From contig NZ_VSRN01000001.1 in assembly GCF_008369915.1 (NCBI RefSeq), positions 4,026,501 to 4,090,500 on the forward strand: 64,000 nucleotides of DNA, in the 5' to 3' direction. Position 1 is the stretch's first letter, and each line of letters starts with the position of its first letter. The DNA is from Dyadobacter sp. UC 10 (lineage in GTDB: Bacteria; Bacteroidota; Bacteroidia; Cytophagales; Spirosomataceae). A model generated the notes under the pieces. It searched no databases, had not been told where the DNA came from, and saw nothing but the letters and a program-made list of their open reading frames with translations. Positions 52,503 to 61,411 of this stretch are shown in pieces. Made by a program: the position numbers and the translations under genes.

Positions 52503-52985
52503 TTAGTTAGCGGCTACTTGTGAGTATCTGGTAAATGCAATGCCCTTGTGGTTTCCAGTCCACGAAATACGGCTGATAGAGCCTGCTTTCGGGGCTGCAA
52601 TGCCGAGCTCCGCCCATGTTTTATCGATGGTAACCAGGCCTTCGGAATTAGACGTGACTTCTCCAAGACTAGTGCCCGAGCGGAGTGTGATTTTGATCGT
52701 AATATTGGGTACGGGAATGGAGTCAATGCCTTTGGTATGATCAAGGATATTGGTCTTGTCCAGTTCAAGCAGGCGCGCTGATAGAGTCAGTTTCGTTGCT
52801 GTTGCGGCGTAAGTGACAGTAGGCTCGCTGGCAATAGGTGCGCCGAAAGGGGCTCCGACAATGTCCACCAGTACGGGCGCTACCTCTCTTTCCAGAAACG
52901 GATCCTCTACTTTGCAGGAGGTAATTCCGGGCGTCACCAGTGCCAGCAGGCAAATTGCAGATATAGCAGATCTGATATTTTTCAT
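52503..52985 (-). CDS. Small lipoprotein downstream of SusD
   Basis: The 160-residue product (ATG at 52985) has a lipobox (TPGITSCKVED, Cys about 24). The mature part looks like one Ig-like beta-sandwich domain (VTYAATATKLTLSARLLELD, ITIKITLRSGTSLGEVTS), resembling CarboxypepD/Ig-type domains of surface proteins. It follows susD by 33 bases on the same strand, so it is probably cotranscribed. It is possibly a surface-exposed accessory of the SusCD complex. Confidence 0.8.
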   Translation of the reverse strand: MKNIRSAISAICLLALVTPGITSCKVEDPFLEREVAPVLVDIVGAPFGAPIASEPTVTYAATATKLTLSARLLELDKTNILDHTKGIDSIPVPNITIKITLRSGTSLGEVTSNSEGLVTIDKTWAELGIAAPKAGSISRISWTGNHKGIAFTRYSQVAAN

Positions 52986-53017
52986 AATTCTGATTTCTTG
53001 ATTGGTTAAAAAGAAGG

Positions 53018-54496
53018 TTATTTCTCTGCCCACCAAAGCTTGGTTTTCATATCATCGGCTCCTCCGTTCAGGTTTACACCCTCAGTAACCGCCTTTTGGT
53101 TCAATGAATATTCGGAGGCAGGGTAGTTGAAGCGCGTCGGCAGGATACCGCCGTTATTTAGTACCGCTCTCGGGTCCGGTGCAGGGAATACCGGGAAGCC
53201 GGTCCGGCGCCATTCGATCCAGGCTTCAATACCTTGTCCAAACAGGGAGATCCACTTTTGTTCAAGGACTTTTTCCTTGCTTATCGCACCCGCTTTTGTA
53301 AAATAATCTGCTGGAGGTGTGAGGCTGTATTGTGCGAATGAAGCCGTAATGCCATCTTCATAATACTTCTTGGCATCACCTGTAATATCACCGTCGAGCA
53401 CTGCTTCGGCCAGAATAAATTTCAGTTCTGCAAAAGTCATGATCACCTCCGGCGCGTCGGCTTTTGTGAATGCGGTACCGATCGTAGAGCTGGTCGCGAG
53501 GTAGCTGGTCGCGATCGCATCGGGCAAACCGTTCGCATGTCCCTGGTACACCCCGTCTTTATTCGGATTTGCATACACGGTAATGCGGGTGTCGCCTATT
53601 GCATTCATCTTGTCGGCCAGCGTTTTGCTGATATTCCAGTCGGTACGGCCGCCCTGGATCAGGATCTGGTTCCATTCGTTGTTGCTTGGAAGTACGGTCG
53701 TGCATTTCAGCGATGCATTGTCTGCATTACTGGTAAATACAGGGAATTTGGTCGCGTCAGCCAAAATTTCAGCCATGACCGCCTTCGATTCAGCAGGTTT
53801 TTTAGCAGCCTGGCGGTTAGCGAGCCGCAGGCGAAGTGAATTGGCGAATTTTTTCCATTTCAAAATATCCCCTGAGTAAAGAATATCCCCTGCAATCACC
53901 GGCCCGCCTACTGTCAGCTTTTCGTTGGCTATTTTGAGATCATTCAGTAAGCCAGCATATACAACATCCATTGCGTCATATTTGGGTGTATAAACCGGTT
54001 CCAACGCCGTTCCTTTGATTGCATCCGTATACGGAATAGCGCCGTACATATCCGTCAGCAACGAAAATACCCAGCTGCGCATGACCAGCGCCACGCCTTC
54101 ATAGTTCGCATTCGGAGTAGCCGATTCCGGATTGGTCTGCATGATCATGCGCTGGAAATTGAGCAGGCCATCGTTGAAGAAGCCCTTCCAGTTGTTGGAA
54201 AGCAATGCAGGAGAAACGGTGTAATCGTCGCCCTCATTACTGTAAATATTCCGGGTCAGATGCTGTACGTACAATTCTGCCGCATCAATATTGATCCGCT
54301 CAAAACGGTCCCTGTGTCCCCAGTACCGGTCGATTGAAGTTTCAATGCCGGTAGGAAGTAGGTACTGCGGCCCGATCGCCGTAGGGCTGTTCGGGTTTAC
54401 GTTCATTTCATCAAAGTCCTTGGTGCAGCTCGAAGCAGTAAGAATCCCCGCCAGCGCCGTCATCCAGATGGTTTTATGATTAAATATTTTTTTCAT
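53018..54496 (-). CDS. susD: SusD/RagB-family nutrient-binding lipoprotein
   Basis: The 492-residue protein has a lipobox (LTASSCTKDFDEMN, Cys about 24) and the SusD-like layout: NVNPNSPTAIGPQYLLPTG, the TPR-like region around WVFSLLTDMYGAIPYTDAI and WKKFANSLRLRLANRQ, and the ending DDMKTKLWW. SusD-type proteins lie over the SusC barrel as substrate lids. The type is the SusD_2-like group. The partner SusC is directly upstream with 38 bases between. The substrate is unknown: no glycoside hydrolases are nearby, which argues for a non-glycan ligand. Confidence 0.9.
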   Translation of the reverse strand: MKKIFNHKTIWMTALAGILTASSCTKDFDEMNVNPNSPTAIGPQYLLPTGIETSIDRYWGHRDRFERINIDAAELYVQHLTRNIYSNEGDDYTVSPALLSNNWKGFFNDGLLNFQRMIMQTNPESATPNANYEGVALVMRSWVFSLLTDMYGAIPYTDAIKGTALEPVYTPKYDAMDVVYAGLLNDLKIANEKLTVGGPVIAGDILYSGDILKWKKFANSLRLRLANRQAAKKPAESKAVMAEILADATKFPVFTSNADNASLKCTTVLPSNNEWNQILIQGGRTDWNISKTLADKMNAIGDTRITVYANPNKDGVYQGHANGLPDAIATSYLATSSTIGTAFTKADAPEVIMTFAELKFILAEAVLDGDITGDAKKYYEDGITASFAQYSLTPPADYFTKAGAISKEKVLEQKWISLFGQGIEAWIEWRRTGFPVFPAPDPRAVLNNGGILPTRFNYPASEYSLNQKAVTEGVNLNGGADDMKTKLWWAEK

Positions 54497-54534
54497 TTCG
54501 AAAATCTTTAAAGTCTCTAACTCGTTTGACTGGA

Positions 54535-57500
54535 TCAGAATGACAATGAGAGGTTTGCACCTACGCTGCGGGAGCTCGGAAGTTCGCCGTAGCCAAATCC
54601 CTGCTCGTTGCCACCTTTGGCGTCGATCTCAGGATCAATGTGAGGGGTATTTTTGAAGATCATCCACACATTACGTCCTACTACCGATATTTTGGCAGAC
54701 TGGATTTTGATCTTTTTCAAAATAGAAGGACTGAAAGTGTAGCCCAGCGAAAGTTCACGCAGTTTGACATAGCTCGCGTCGAAAATCGCCGACTCGTGGT
54801 AGTTTCTTGGGTTTGCGTAACCGTAAAGCTGGTTGGCCGTGACGATGATGTCATTTGGTACGTAAGATTTCGAACCATCAGCCCCAGTCAATTCGCGCAC
54901 TCCCTGACCGATCACACCTTCTTCGCGGCCGAGCGCAGTTTCCGCATATTGACCTGTCCAGCGGGCAGTACCGGTACCTTCGTCATAAATATCGCCACCG
55001 ACGCGAACGTCAACCAATGCACTCAGTGAGAAGCCTTTGTAGTTCAGCGTATTCATCATACCGCCAATCCAGTCGGGCTGGATATTACCCAGGTTCTGGC
55101 CCGCAGCGGTGATCGGGAGACCATTTGCTCCATAAACGACCTGACCATTGTATTTCTGAAACCCAACTCCATAGAAAGTACCGTAAGGCTGTCCCACACG
55201 GGCTTCCGACGACATACCTCTTTGCGTCGCCAAAGTGTAGGTAGTCAGTCCTTCTGCCAGCTCCACCACTTTATTGCGGTTACGCGACCAGTTCAGAGAA
55301 ACATCCCAGCTGAACCCGCCCGGCAGCTTAACCGGTGTTCCCGAGATCGAAACCTCGATTCCTTTGTTGGTGATCTTTCCTGCATTCAGGATACGCGTAT
55401 TGTAGCCGCTCGCTTTGGAAATTTCAACACCCAGGATCTGATCTTTCGTGGTCTGATCGTAATAGGTTACATCGAGACCGATTTTGCCTTTCAGGAAGCG
55501 AAGGTCGGCGCCGATTTCCAAACCGGTTGTGATCTCCGGTTTCAGGTTACTGTTGGCGATCTGGATGTTCTCCCCGAATTTGGGGACTGCGCCATTCCAT
55601 GAGCCTTTTGCAAGAAATGTCTGTGCTAACTGATAAGGAGTTGCATCGTTACCAACCTGCGCATAGCTGGCGCGGACTTTACCGAAAGAGAAGATATTAC
55701 TGTTGATATCAAACAATTCGGTCACTACTGCGCTCAAAGACGCGGAAGGGTAGAAGTAGGAACGGGCGTTCGAAGGCAATGTGCTCGACCAGTCGTTGCG
55801 CGCTGTCAGGTCCAGGAACAATGCATCTTTCCAGGAGAAATTAGCGGTTCCGAACAAGCTTTGTGTTTCAGATTCCCTGATCTCACTTTCAATGGTGTTC
55901 TGGCTCGGTACCGAGTTGCCTGCATTGTACAGCCCGTCGACCACCATTTCGCCCACATAGAAGTAATTTCTTTTATAATAGTTTTTACGTTGAATACCGC
56001 CGAACTGCACATTCAAACCGAAATCAGAAGTAATATCTTTATTGTAAGTCAGCATGAAATCCGAATTGGTTTCCTGGCTGCGCAATACTTCTTCTGAAAA
56101 CCGCCCCGGCGTGCGAACACCATTGCGGACGCGGAGAAAGTTGGAAACATTGATCCGGGTGTCGCTCCAGAAATCTGTTCCGGTACGTACCAGCAGGCTC
56201 AGGGAAGGAAGTATTTTGTAGTTCAATGCAATATTCCCCAGCAATCTGTCCTTCTCATTGCCCGACGGCAGGTTTTTTTGACTAAAATAAGGATTGGTAA
56301 AGAAAGTATGCTGCCAGTGAGGCGGGTCCGTATCTGCGCCACGCTGATTGTGCACGTCTGCGTAGCTTTCATAATCACGCAGCTGATCCCACGAAACGTG
56401 ACGATGCGACCATATAAACTCTTGTCCGCCGGCGTAGCTGCGGTTGTCCGAGCCCGACTTGATATATTCTCCTGAAAGCGTAATGTTCAGGTTTTTTGTC
56501 AGGTTATATCCCGAATTGATCCGGAAGTTATTGCGGTGAAAATCATTGTAATACATAATACCTTTCTGATCTACCCGGCTCAGGCCCAGGCGGAAATAAC
56601 CTTTGTCGTTTCCGCCGTTCAATGCCACACTATTCGTGATCGTGCGGCCGGTTTGCCAGTATTCTTCCCAGTTATTGGGCTGGGGAGTCAGTGGAGCAAC
56701 ATCGTCACCAGTCCACCACTGTCTCACCATGCGTCCGTCCATGGGCGCTCCCCAGCTTTCATCGGTACCTTCTGAACCAGCCAGCGGATATCTTGAGTCG
56801 TAAACCGACCTGTACTGTGCGATCTCATTGGGATCAGTAATGCTGCCGCTCCACCCGTCGTTGTACCAGGTGCGGTAACCGTTTCCGCCACCGTAAGTAT
56901 TCTGAAAATCAGGTTTGATCCAGGGACGTTCAAAAGTGATGTTGGAGTTAATATCTACGCCGAGACCTTTGGTACCCTGGCCGTTTTTGGTCGTGATCAG
57001 GATAACTCCGTTGGCTGCACGTGAGCCATAAAGCGCAGCGGCGTTAGGTCCTTTCAATACCGACATTTCTTTGATATTGTCCGGGTTAACTTCCGAAATT
57101 CCTCCTCCGAATGTTTTGCTCGCGGTTTGTTCCATCGGCACACCGTCGATCACGATCAGTGGCTGGTTGTTGCCCGAAACGGAAGAAGAACCGCGGATCT
57201 GAATGGTAGAACTGCTTCCCGGCCCGCCATTTGACTGGATCCTGACCCCCGCAATTTTACCCGAAAGCGCATTTGCTACGTTCGTCGAGCGCGATTCTGT
57301 CAGCGCGCTTCCTTTTACTTCCTGTACTGTATAGCCCAGCGCTTTTTTCTCGCGCTCGATACCAAATGCAGTTACAACCACCTCGGAAAGCTGTCGGGTA
57401 TCTGCGTCCAGTTTAATGTCAAACTGCGTCTGATTGCCGATCGGGAGCTCTTTGATCAGAAAGCCGACATAAGAAACAACCAGAATCCCGTCGCCCGGAA

Positions 57501-57690
57501 CCGAGAAAGTGAATTTACCGTCCGCGTCTGCATTGGTACCGACATTCGTTCCTTTCAGGATGACAGATGCACCGGCCAGTCCAAGGCCATCTTCGGCCGC
57601 CAATATCTTTCCGCTGAGCTGCCTTACCTGGGCAAATGCAGCCGGAGAGCAAAGGCATACCCATACTATTAAGAGTAGAACTTTACGCAT
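54535..57690 (-). CDS. susC: SusC/RagA-family TonB-linked outer membrane transporter
   Basis: The 1051-residue protein has a signal peptide (MRKVLLLIVWVCLCSPAAFAQ), a CarboxypepD_reg-like domain (ADGKFTFSVPGDGILVVSYVG) and the SusC plug hallmarks: VVTAFGIEREKKALGYTVQE and ALSGKIAGVRIQSNGGPGSS (near residues 110-160). The plug continues with LYGSRAANGVILITTKNG, and a C-terminal TonB-dependent barrel ends in NLSLSF. With SusD it imports an unknown large or complexed nutrient across the outer membrane. It has a long leader of about 400 bases with a nested palindrome. Confidence 0.93.
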   Translation of the reverse strand: MRKVLLLIVWVCLCSPAAFAQVRQLSGKILAAEDGLGLAGASVILKGTNVGTNADADGKFTFSVPGDGILVVSYVGFLIKELPIGNQTQFDIKLDADTRQLSEVVVTAFGIEREKKALGYTVQEVKGSALTESRSTNVANALSGKIAGVRIQSNGGPGSSSTIQIRGSSSVSGNNQPLIVIDGVPMEQTASKTFGGGISEVNPDNIKEMSVLKGPNAAALYGSRAANGVILITTKNGQGTKGLGVDINSNITFERPWIKPDFQNTYGGGNGYRTWYNDGWSGSITDPNEIAQYRSVYDSRYPLAGSEGTDESWGAPMDGRMVRQWWTGDDVAPLTPQPNNWEEYWQTGRTITNSVALNGGNDKGYFRLGLSRVDQKGIMYYNDFHRNNFRINSGYNLTKNLNITLSGEYIKSGSDNRSYAGGQEFIWSHRHVSWDQLRDYESYADVHNQRGADTDPPHWQHTFFTNPYFSQKNLPSGNEKDRLLGNIALNYKILPSLSLLVRTGTDFWSDTRINVSNFLRVRNGVRTPGRFSEEVLRSQETNSDFMLTYNKDITSDFGLNVQFGGIQRKNYYKRNYFYVGEMVVDGLYNAGNSVPSQNTIESEIRESETQSLFGTANFSWKDALFLDLTARNDWSSTLPSNARSYFYPSASLSAVVTELFDINSNIFSFGKVRASYAQVGNDATPYQLAQTFLAKGSWNGAVPKFGENIQIANSNLKPEITTGLEIGADLRFLKGKIGLDVTYYDQTTKDQILGVEISKASGYNTRILNAGKITNKGIEVSISGTPVKLPGGFSWDVSLNWSRNRNKVVELAEGLTTYTLATQRGMSSEARVGQPYGTFYGVGFQKYNGQVVYGANGLPITAAGQNLGNIQPDWIGGMMNTLNYKGFSLSALVDVRVGGDIYDEGTGTARWTGQYAETALGREEGVIGQGVRELTGADGSKSYVPNDIIVTANQLYGYANPRNYHESAIFDASYVKLRELSLGYTFSPSILKKIKIQSAKISVVGRNVWMIFKNTPHIDPEIDAKGGNEQGFGYGELPSSRSVGANLSLSF

Positions 57691-57808
57691 GAGGATGTTG
57701 GGTTAAATGTGTTGGTAGAAAGTAACAGGAGAAAAAAGTTATGGCTGTGTGGTGTCCACACTGCCGTGCGCCGCACACACTTTCGCATGGACAGAACAAC
57801 ACAGCCAT
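57683..57808 (-). CDS. Cys-rich 41-residue ORF overlapping the susC start
   Basis: Too short to be an obvious gene. An ORF of 41 codons (ATG at 57808) starts at one arm of the susC-leader palindrome and ends in TAA at 57683, overlapping the susC ATG by eight bases. The product contains six cysteines (CPCESVCGARQCG near the start, another later). Its geometry suits translational coupling to susC. Whether it is translated is not known. Confidence 0.35.
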   Translation of the reverse strand: MAVLFCPCESVCGARQCGHHTAITFFSCYFLPTHLTQHPHA

Positions 57809-57810
57809 AA
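57739..57810 (-). promoter_or_regulatory. Nested palindrome in the susC leader
   Basis: The outer 12-bp arms (57739-57750 with 57799-57810), middle 6-bp arms (57753-57758 with 57788-57793) and an inner 4-bp stem (57766-57769 with 57773-57776) can fold into one long structured RNA hairpin just ahead of the susC start. It is likely a leader regulatory element or RNA-stabilising structure. Confidence 0.6.
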
Positions 57811-57993
57811 GCTTGCAACACTGCTTTTCCGGAAAGCAATACCCTCGTTAATCGAGGACAGACATGAACGAAGCTGAGGTAAAGCAAAGCCTTGCGTCAA
57901 CAGTTTGCCTGTCCACGGTATTGGAAAATCTGTCTTTAAAAAATTATATTGTTTTCGAGGCGGAACGGGCCAAATGGATCAAGTGTAATCCAT

Positions 57994-58077
57994 TTAGATT
58001 TCAGAACGCTCCTCTCTCAACAGTCGGATATATTCATGTGCGGCTGGAATATATCTTCGGTCTTGAAGTTCAGTCAT
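57994..58077 (-). other. 27-codon leader ORF of the susC transcript
   Basis: A small ORF (ATG at 58077, stop at 57994) begins about 10 bases after the predicted susC transcription start. It codes for a charged peptide (MTELQDRRYIPAAHEY as first part). Not recognised; perhaps an upstream ORF or chance. Confidence 0.25.
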
Positions 58078-58093
58078 TCGTTTAACGACTTCT

Positions 58094-58124
58094 CAAATAT
58101 ACTGAGAATGTGAAAAGATGCAAG
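58094..58124 (-). promoter_or_regulatory. Predicted susC promoter
   Basis: On the minus strand: CTTG (58124-58121), 19-base spacer, TATATTTG (58101-58094). This is an exact -7 match with a one-mismatch -33, so a good Bacteroidota promoter. The expected start is near 58088, leaving a leader of about 400 bases. Confidence 0.6.
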
Positions 58125-58270
58125 AGAATAAATTAAATAAGTAGCTTTTTTTGCAATAAAAATTGGTGATTTAAAATGAATATAAAATCGTATTGTAATA
58201 ATCTGATAAAAAATTTTACTAAACCATTTTTTAATCTTCTCTAGTGATCTACTGGATTAAATAAACTCAT

Positions 58271-58315
58271 TTATCATTTATAAACGTCTATTATATAGAT
58301 GTTTATAAATGATAA
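58271..58315. repeat. AT-rich 20-bp hairpin
   Basis: 58271-58290 pairs with 58296-58315 with a single G-T pair and a five-base loop. It lies upstream of the susC promoter and downstream of the aguB terminator. No T-run follows. It could be an operator or a residual terminator. Confidence 0.6.
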
Positions 58316-58388
58316 CAGGAGATTCAAGGTGCAGCACCTGGTTGTCATGAGAAAATTGTGCAGATAAAGCCGTGTAAGCGCCTTAAAG

Positions 58389-58424
58389 CAAAAAAAGTGA
58401 GCCTCCGATCTCGGGCTCACTTTT
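58389..58424 (-). terminator. Terminator of the aguB gene
   Basis: AAAAGTGAGCC (58393-58403) pairs with GGCTCACTTTT (58414-58424); on the minus strand a T-run follows at 58392-58389. Confidence 0.8.
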
Positions 58425-58457
58425 CTGTGAATGGGAATAATTATATTTCAATCTATT

Positions 58458-59369
58458 TTATGCGTCAATATATCTTTTCAATATCGGCCGGTATGAATCA
58501 ATCCTTCTGTCTCTTAAAAACGGCCAGGTCGTGCGGTAATGGTCGAGTCTTTCCAGATCAAGCTCTTCTACATGTGTAACTTCTCCTTCATGCGGAGCTA
58601 GGTAGAGGAGCTTTCCGTGCGGGTTCGCAATAAAGGAACCACCCCAGAACTGCTGATCAGCCTCGCGCCCCACGCGGTTGACGGAAACTACATAAACGCC
58701 GTTCGCAACTGCGTGGCCACGCTGGATCGTTTGCCAGGCTCCGTATTGTTCCTCATTGGTGTCCGGATCGGTTTCATTGGTATCCCAGCCGATCGCTGTC
58801 GGGTAAAAAAGGATTTCGGCGCCCATCAGGCTAGTAATCCGCGCAGCTTCCGGGTACCATTGGTCCCAGCATATCAGCACACCGATCTTCGCAAATTTTG
58901 TTTCAAATATCCGGTAACCGTCGCGATCGCCCGCCTCTCCCTGGGGGTCGCCCGAAGAAGCGTCACCGGGCGTAAAATAAAATTTCTCGTAATAGCCCGG
59001 ATCGTCGGGGATATGCATTTTGCGATATTTGCCCAGGTAAGCTCCGTCGGCATCCAGGACTGCTGTGGTATTATGATATAATCCATGCGCGCGTTTTTCA
59101 AACAATGAAGCGATGATTACCACGCCGAGCTCCTTCGCCAAAGCACTCAACTGGTTAGTAGAAGGGCCCGGAATCGGTTCGGCCAGGGCAAAATTGCCGT
59201 GGTCTTCCACATCGCAGAAATAGAGGGATTTGAAAAGCTCCTGAAGGCAGATAATATTCGCACCTTTTTGAGCAGCCTCGCGGATTTTGACCGTTGCTTT
59301 TTGAAAGTTGGCTTCAACATCAGCGGTACAGCTCATTTGTACCAAACCTACGTTTACTTTTTTTGTCAT
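58458..59369 (-). CDS. aguB: N-carbamoylputrescine amidase
   Basis: Hydrolyses N-carbamoylputrescine to putrescine, CO2 and ammonia. This 303-residue carbon-nitrogen hydrolase has the catalytic Glu (IICLQELFKSLYF), Lys (KYRKMHIPDDPGYYEKFYF) and Cys (GVLICWDQWYPEAAR), together with the AguB-typical YAIG-like segment EILFYPTAIGWD and GGSFIANPHG. It works after AguA, encoded at 48079-49137. The arginine decarboxylase is not in the window. A strong terminator follows. Confidence 0.94.
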   Translation of the reverse strand: MTKKVNVGLVQMSCTADVEANFQKATVKIREAAQKGANIICLQELFKSLYFCDVEDHGNFALAEPIPGPSTNQLSALAKELGVVIIASLFEKRAHGLYHNTTAVLDADGAYLGKYRKMHIPDDPGYYEKFYFTPGDASSGDPQGEAGDRDGYRIFETKFAKIGVLICWDQWYPEAARITSLMGAEILFYPTAIGWDTNETDPDTNEEQYGAWQTIQRGHAVANGVYVVSVNRVGREADQQFWGGSFIANPHGKLLYLAPHEGEVTHVEELDLERLDHYRTTWPFLRDRRIDSYRPILKRYIDA

Positions 59370-59414
59370 GAATTTAGTTTGTGGATTACCCTGGATTGAT
59401 CAGGAAGTGTAACA

Positions 59415-60401
59415 CTAATTTTCCGGCGGGAGTTCTTTAACAGGGAAAGAGAAGGATATCTCGTTCATACATTTGAAATGCTTTTTGGGGCAGGCTTTGT
59501 AGCCGATTTTCGAACACGGCCGACAGCCCAGATCGGGCCTTTCCAGTACTTCAAAAGCTGTTTTATAGGGATACATCCCAAATTCCGGAACAGTATTTCC
59601 CCAGATTGAATATACTTTTTTCTTAAAAGCGGCAGCAACGTGCATCAACCCCGTATCGTGGGAAAATACGATGACGGCCCGTTTGATCAGCGATGCCGAC
59701 TGGTTGAAATTATACTTTCCGCAAGTATTCAATATCAGCGTGTCTCCGATTGCATTCCGGATGATTTCCCCATTCTCAAAATCTTCCTTTCCGCCCAATA
59801 ATACAACGGGATAGTTGATTTTCTTGCAAAGCTCGATCATTCGCTCCACGGGTAATTTCTTGGTATTATGCTGCCCGCCGATCGCATATGCCACAAATGT
59901 ATCGCGGTGCGTGGGCGGCAGCCAGTCCGGTTCTACATTGTCTTTGTAGGGAATAAAATAATCGAGGCCCTGCCCGTCATTCGTAATCCCGAATGATGAA
60001 ACAGTTTCCATATACCGGTCAACGATATGGATATCAGGCAGGTAATCTATTTTAAATTGGGTGATCAGCCATTTCAGCACATTTAGTTTGTCGAAACTGA
60101 ACGAAGGAACGCGCAATGCGAATTTGATCCTTAATGTGCGGATATTGGTGTGGAGGTCGATAATGTAGTCAAACTGCTCCTTTTTTAGCTGCCTGAGCAG
60201 CTCTTTTGTATTTTTTTCCAGCAGCCAGATCCTGTCGACGTAAGGGTTGTCGAGCAGCAGGAATTCAAATTTGCTTTTGGTAAAATAATGGATCTCGGCC
60301 TGAGGGTGCTGTTGTTTGAGGCACCTGATCACCGGCGTCGTCAGCACGATATCGCCTATGGATGAAAAACGGAGGATCAGGAATTTTACCGGTTTACTCA
60401 C
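59415..60401 (-). CDS. Glycosyltransferase family 9 (heptosyltransferase-like)
   Basis: The product has 328 residues from a GTG at 60401; reading further upstream gives non-homologous sequence. It starts MSKPVKFLILRFSSIGDIVLTTPVIR, the standard GT9 opening, and has VFSHDTGLMHVAAAFKKKVYSIWGNT, the HTG-type acceptor/nucleotide loop. It has several cysteines in a C-terminal block (LGCRPCSKIGYKACPKKHFKC). It likely adds heptose or a related sugar to lipid A-core-like glycolipid. The GTG overlaps the end of the upstream acyltransferase gene by eight bases. Confidence 0.88.
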   Translation of the reverse strand: MSKPVKFLILRFSSIGDIVLTTPVIRCLKQQHPQAEIHYFTKSKFEFLLLDNPYVDRIWLLEKNTKELLRQLKKEQFDYIIDLHTNIRTLRIKFALRVPSFSFDKLNVLKWLITQFKIDYLPDIHIVDRYMETVSSFGITNDGQGLDYFIPYKDNVEPDWLPPTHRDTFVAYAIGGQHNTKKLPVERMIELCKKINYPVVLLGGKEDFENGEIIRNAIGDTLILNTCGKYNFNQSASLIKRAVIVFSHDTGLMHVAAAFKKKVYSIWGNTVPEFGMYPYKTAFEVLERPDLGCRPCSKIGYKACPKKHFKCMNEISFSFPVKELPPEN

Positions 60402-61323
60402 TTCTTGTGGTTTGACGTTGCTGGTTAGGAAACAGATTTGGCGGCCGCCGGTCCGCCGGCCGTCGATGCTTCCAGCGACGGTGGCTCCACAACCAGTTAT
60501 CGGGCTGCGCCATGATATCTGCTTCCAATTGTTCGATCTGACTTTGCAGGATCGCATTGGTCGGTTCCAGTCTGGGGTTCTCAGTGATCAGCCGGAAATA
60601 CGCCCGATAGAAACCCCTCCTGATCCGATCCTTAAATATACCCATATAAAGCACAGGTGCATTCAACCGACGCGCGATCAGTTCGCCTCCCCGGAAAAAT
60701 CCGGTGTCCTGATGCAAGAAATGGGTCCAGTAAGCTTTGTCCGGCACGGGCGACTGGTCGTTGATCAATACAAATAAAAAAGGCTTGTCACGGGGTTCGA
60801 GTGCTTTGGAGATGGCATTTTTCATCGGTACCATTTCAGTTCCGAATCGCGTACGGAAGCCGCGGAACCAGTCGTCGAAAGTATCGTTGGCGAGTTCATG
60901 GTAAACAACGATGATCTGATAGGATAGTTTGGCGGAAGCCACCAGGTTAAGCATTTCCCAGTTTCCCAGGTGACCAGCCATGATCACAAGGTTTTGCTTT
61001 TGTTCATAATAATAATTGAGCAAATCCATTTCCAAATCAAATCTTTCCAACAGGTCGGATTTGGGGCTGGTGATCATTTTGATGGTTTCAAAAATTATAT
61101 CCGTGAAATTCTGGTAGTAATCGCTAGCAATCTGTCTGATCCGGTCGTCGGAATAGGAGGGGAAGCTATTCCGGAGGTTAGCGACGATAACAGCTTTTCG
61201 ATATTTGCCGACGTTAAAAATCAGGTATCGGAAAGTATCAGAAAGTCTGTATAAATTTTTCCAGGAGAGCCGGGAAATCGCTGTAAGAAGTAACAGCAGC
61301 AGCCTGGTGGTCAACGTTTTCAT
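60394..61323 (-). CDS. LpxL-like lipid A/lysophospholipid acyltransferase
   Basis: The 309-residue protein has an N-terminal hydrophobic segment and the LpxL-family motif VIMAGHLGNWEMLNLVA (H-x4-E) near residue 118. Further blocks are DKPFLFVLINDQSPVPDKAYW and PDNWLWSHRRWKHRRP near the C-terminus. It acylates a lipid A precursor or a related glycolipid. It is a paralogue of the next gene with the same layout, and lies 88 bases after it on the same strand. A TATTTTTG -7 box lies at 61343-61350. Confidence 0.9.
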   Translation of the reverse strand: MKTLTTRLLLLLLTAISRLSWKNLYRLSDTFRYLIFNVGKYRKAVIVANLRNSFPSYSDDRIRQIASDYYQNFTDIIFETIKMITSPKSDLLERFDLEMDLLNYYYEQKQNLVIMAGHLGNWEMLNLVASAKLSYQIIVVYHELANDTFDDWFRGFRTRFGTEMVPMKNAISKALEPRDKPFLFVLINDQSPVPDKAYWTHFLHQDTGFFRGGELIARRLNAPVLYMGIFKDRIRRGFYRAYFRLITENPRLEPTNAILQSQIEQLEADIMAQPDNWLWSHRRWKHRRPADRRPPNLFPNQQRQTTRSE

Positions 61324-61342
61324 TACTATAAATTCTTTCCTT

Positions 61343-61350
61343 CAAAAATA
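61343..61350 (-). promoter_or_regulatory. -7 box before the LpxL-like/GT9 unit
   Basis: CAAAAATA on the plus strand reads TATTTTTG on the minus strand, an exact TAnnTTTG match 20 bases before the 61323 ATG; no -33 match at the right spacing. Confidence 0.35.
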
Positions 61351-61411
61351 GCAATTCTGAAAAAGAAATAGTTCCGGTCGGACCTCAATAAGGCCTGCTA
61401 TTAACCGTCCC

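Larger units (their letters stand above)
57691..58457. other. Regulatory region upstream of susC
   Basis: This 767-base gap between susC and aguB holds the susC promoter (58094-58124), a leader of about 400 bases with a nested palindrome (57739-57810), a 27-codon ORF (57994-58077) starting about 10 bases after the predicted start site, an AT-rich 20-bp hairpin (58271-58315) and the aguB terminator (58389-58424). No larger gene is supported. Confidence 0.65.

Noticed and set aside
57864..58085. 73-codon plus-strand ORF upstream of susC
   Set aside because: It lies inside the minus-strand leader, has no recognisable protein features, and the minus-strand promoter and stems explain the region better.
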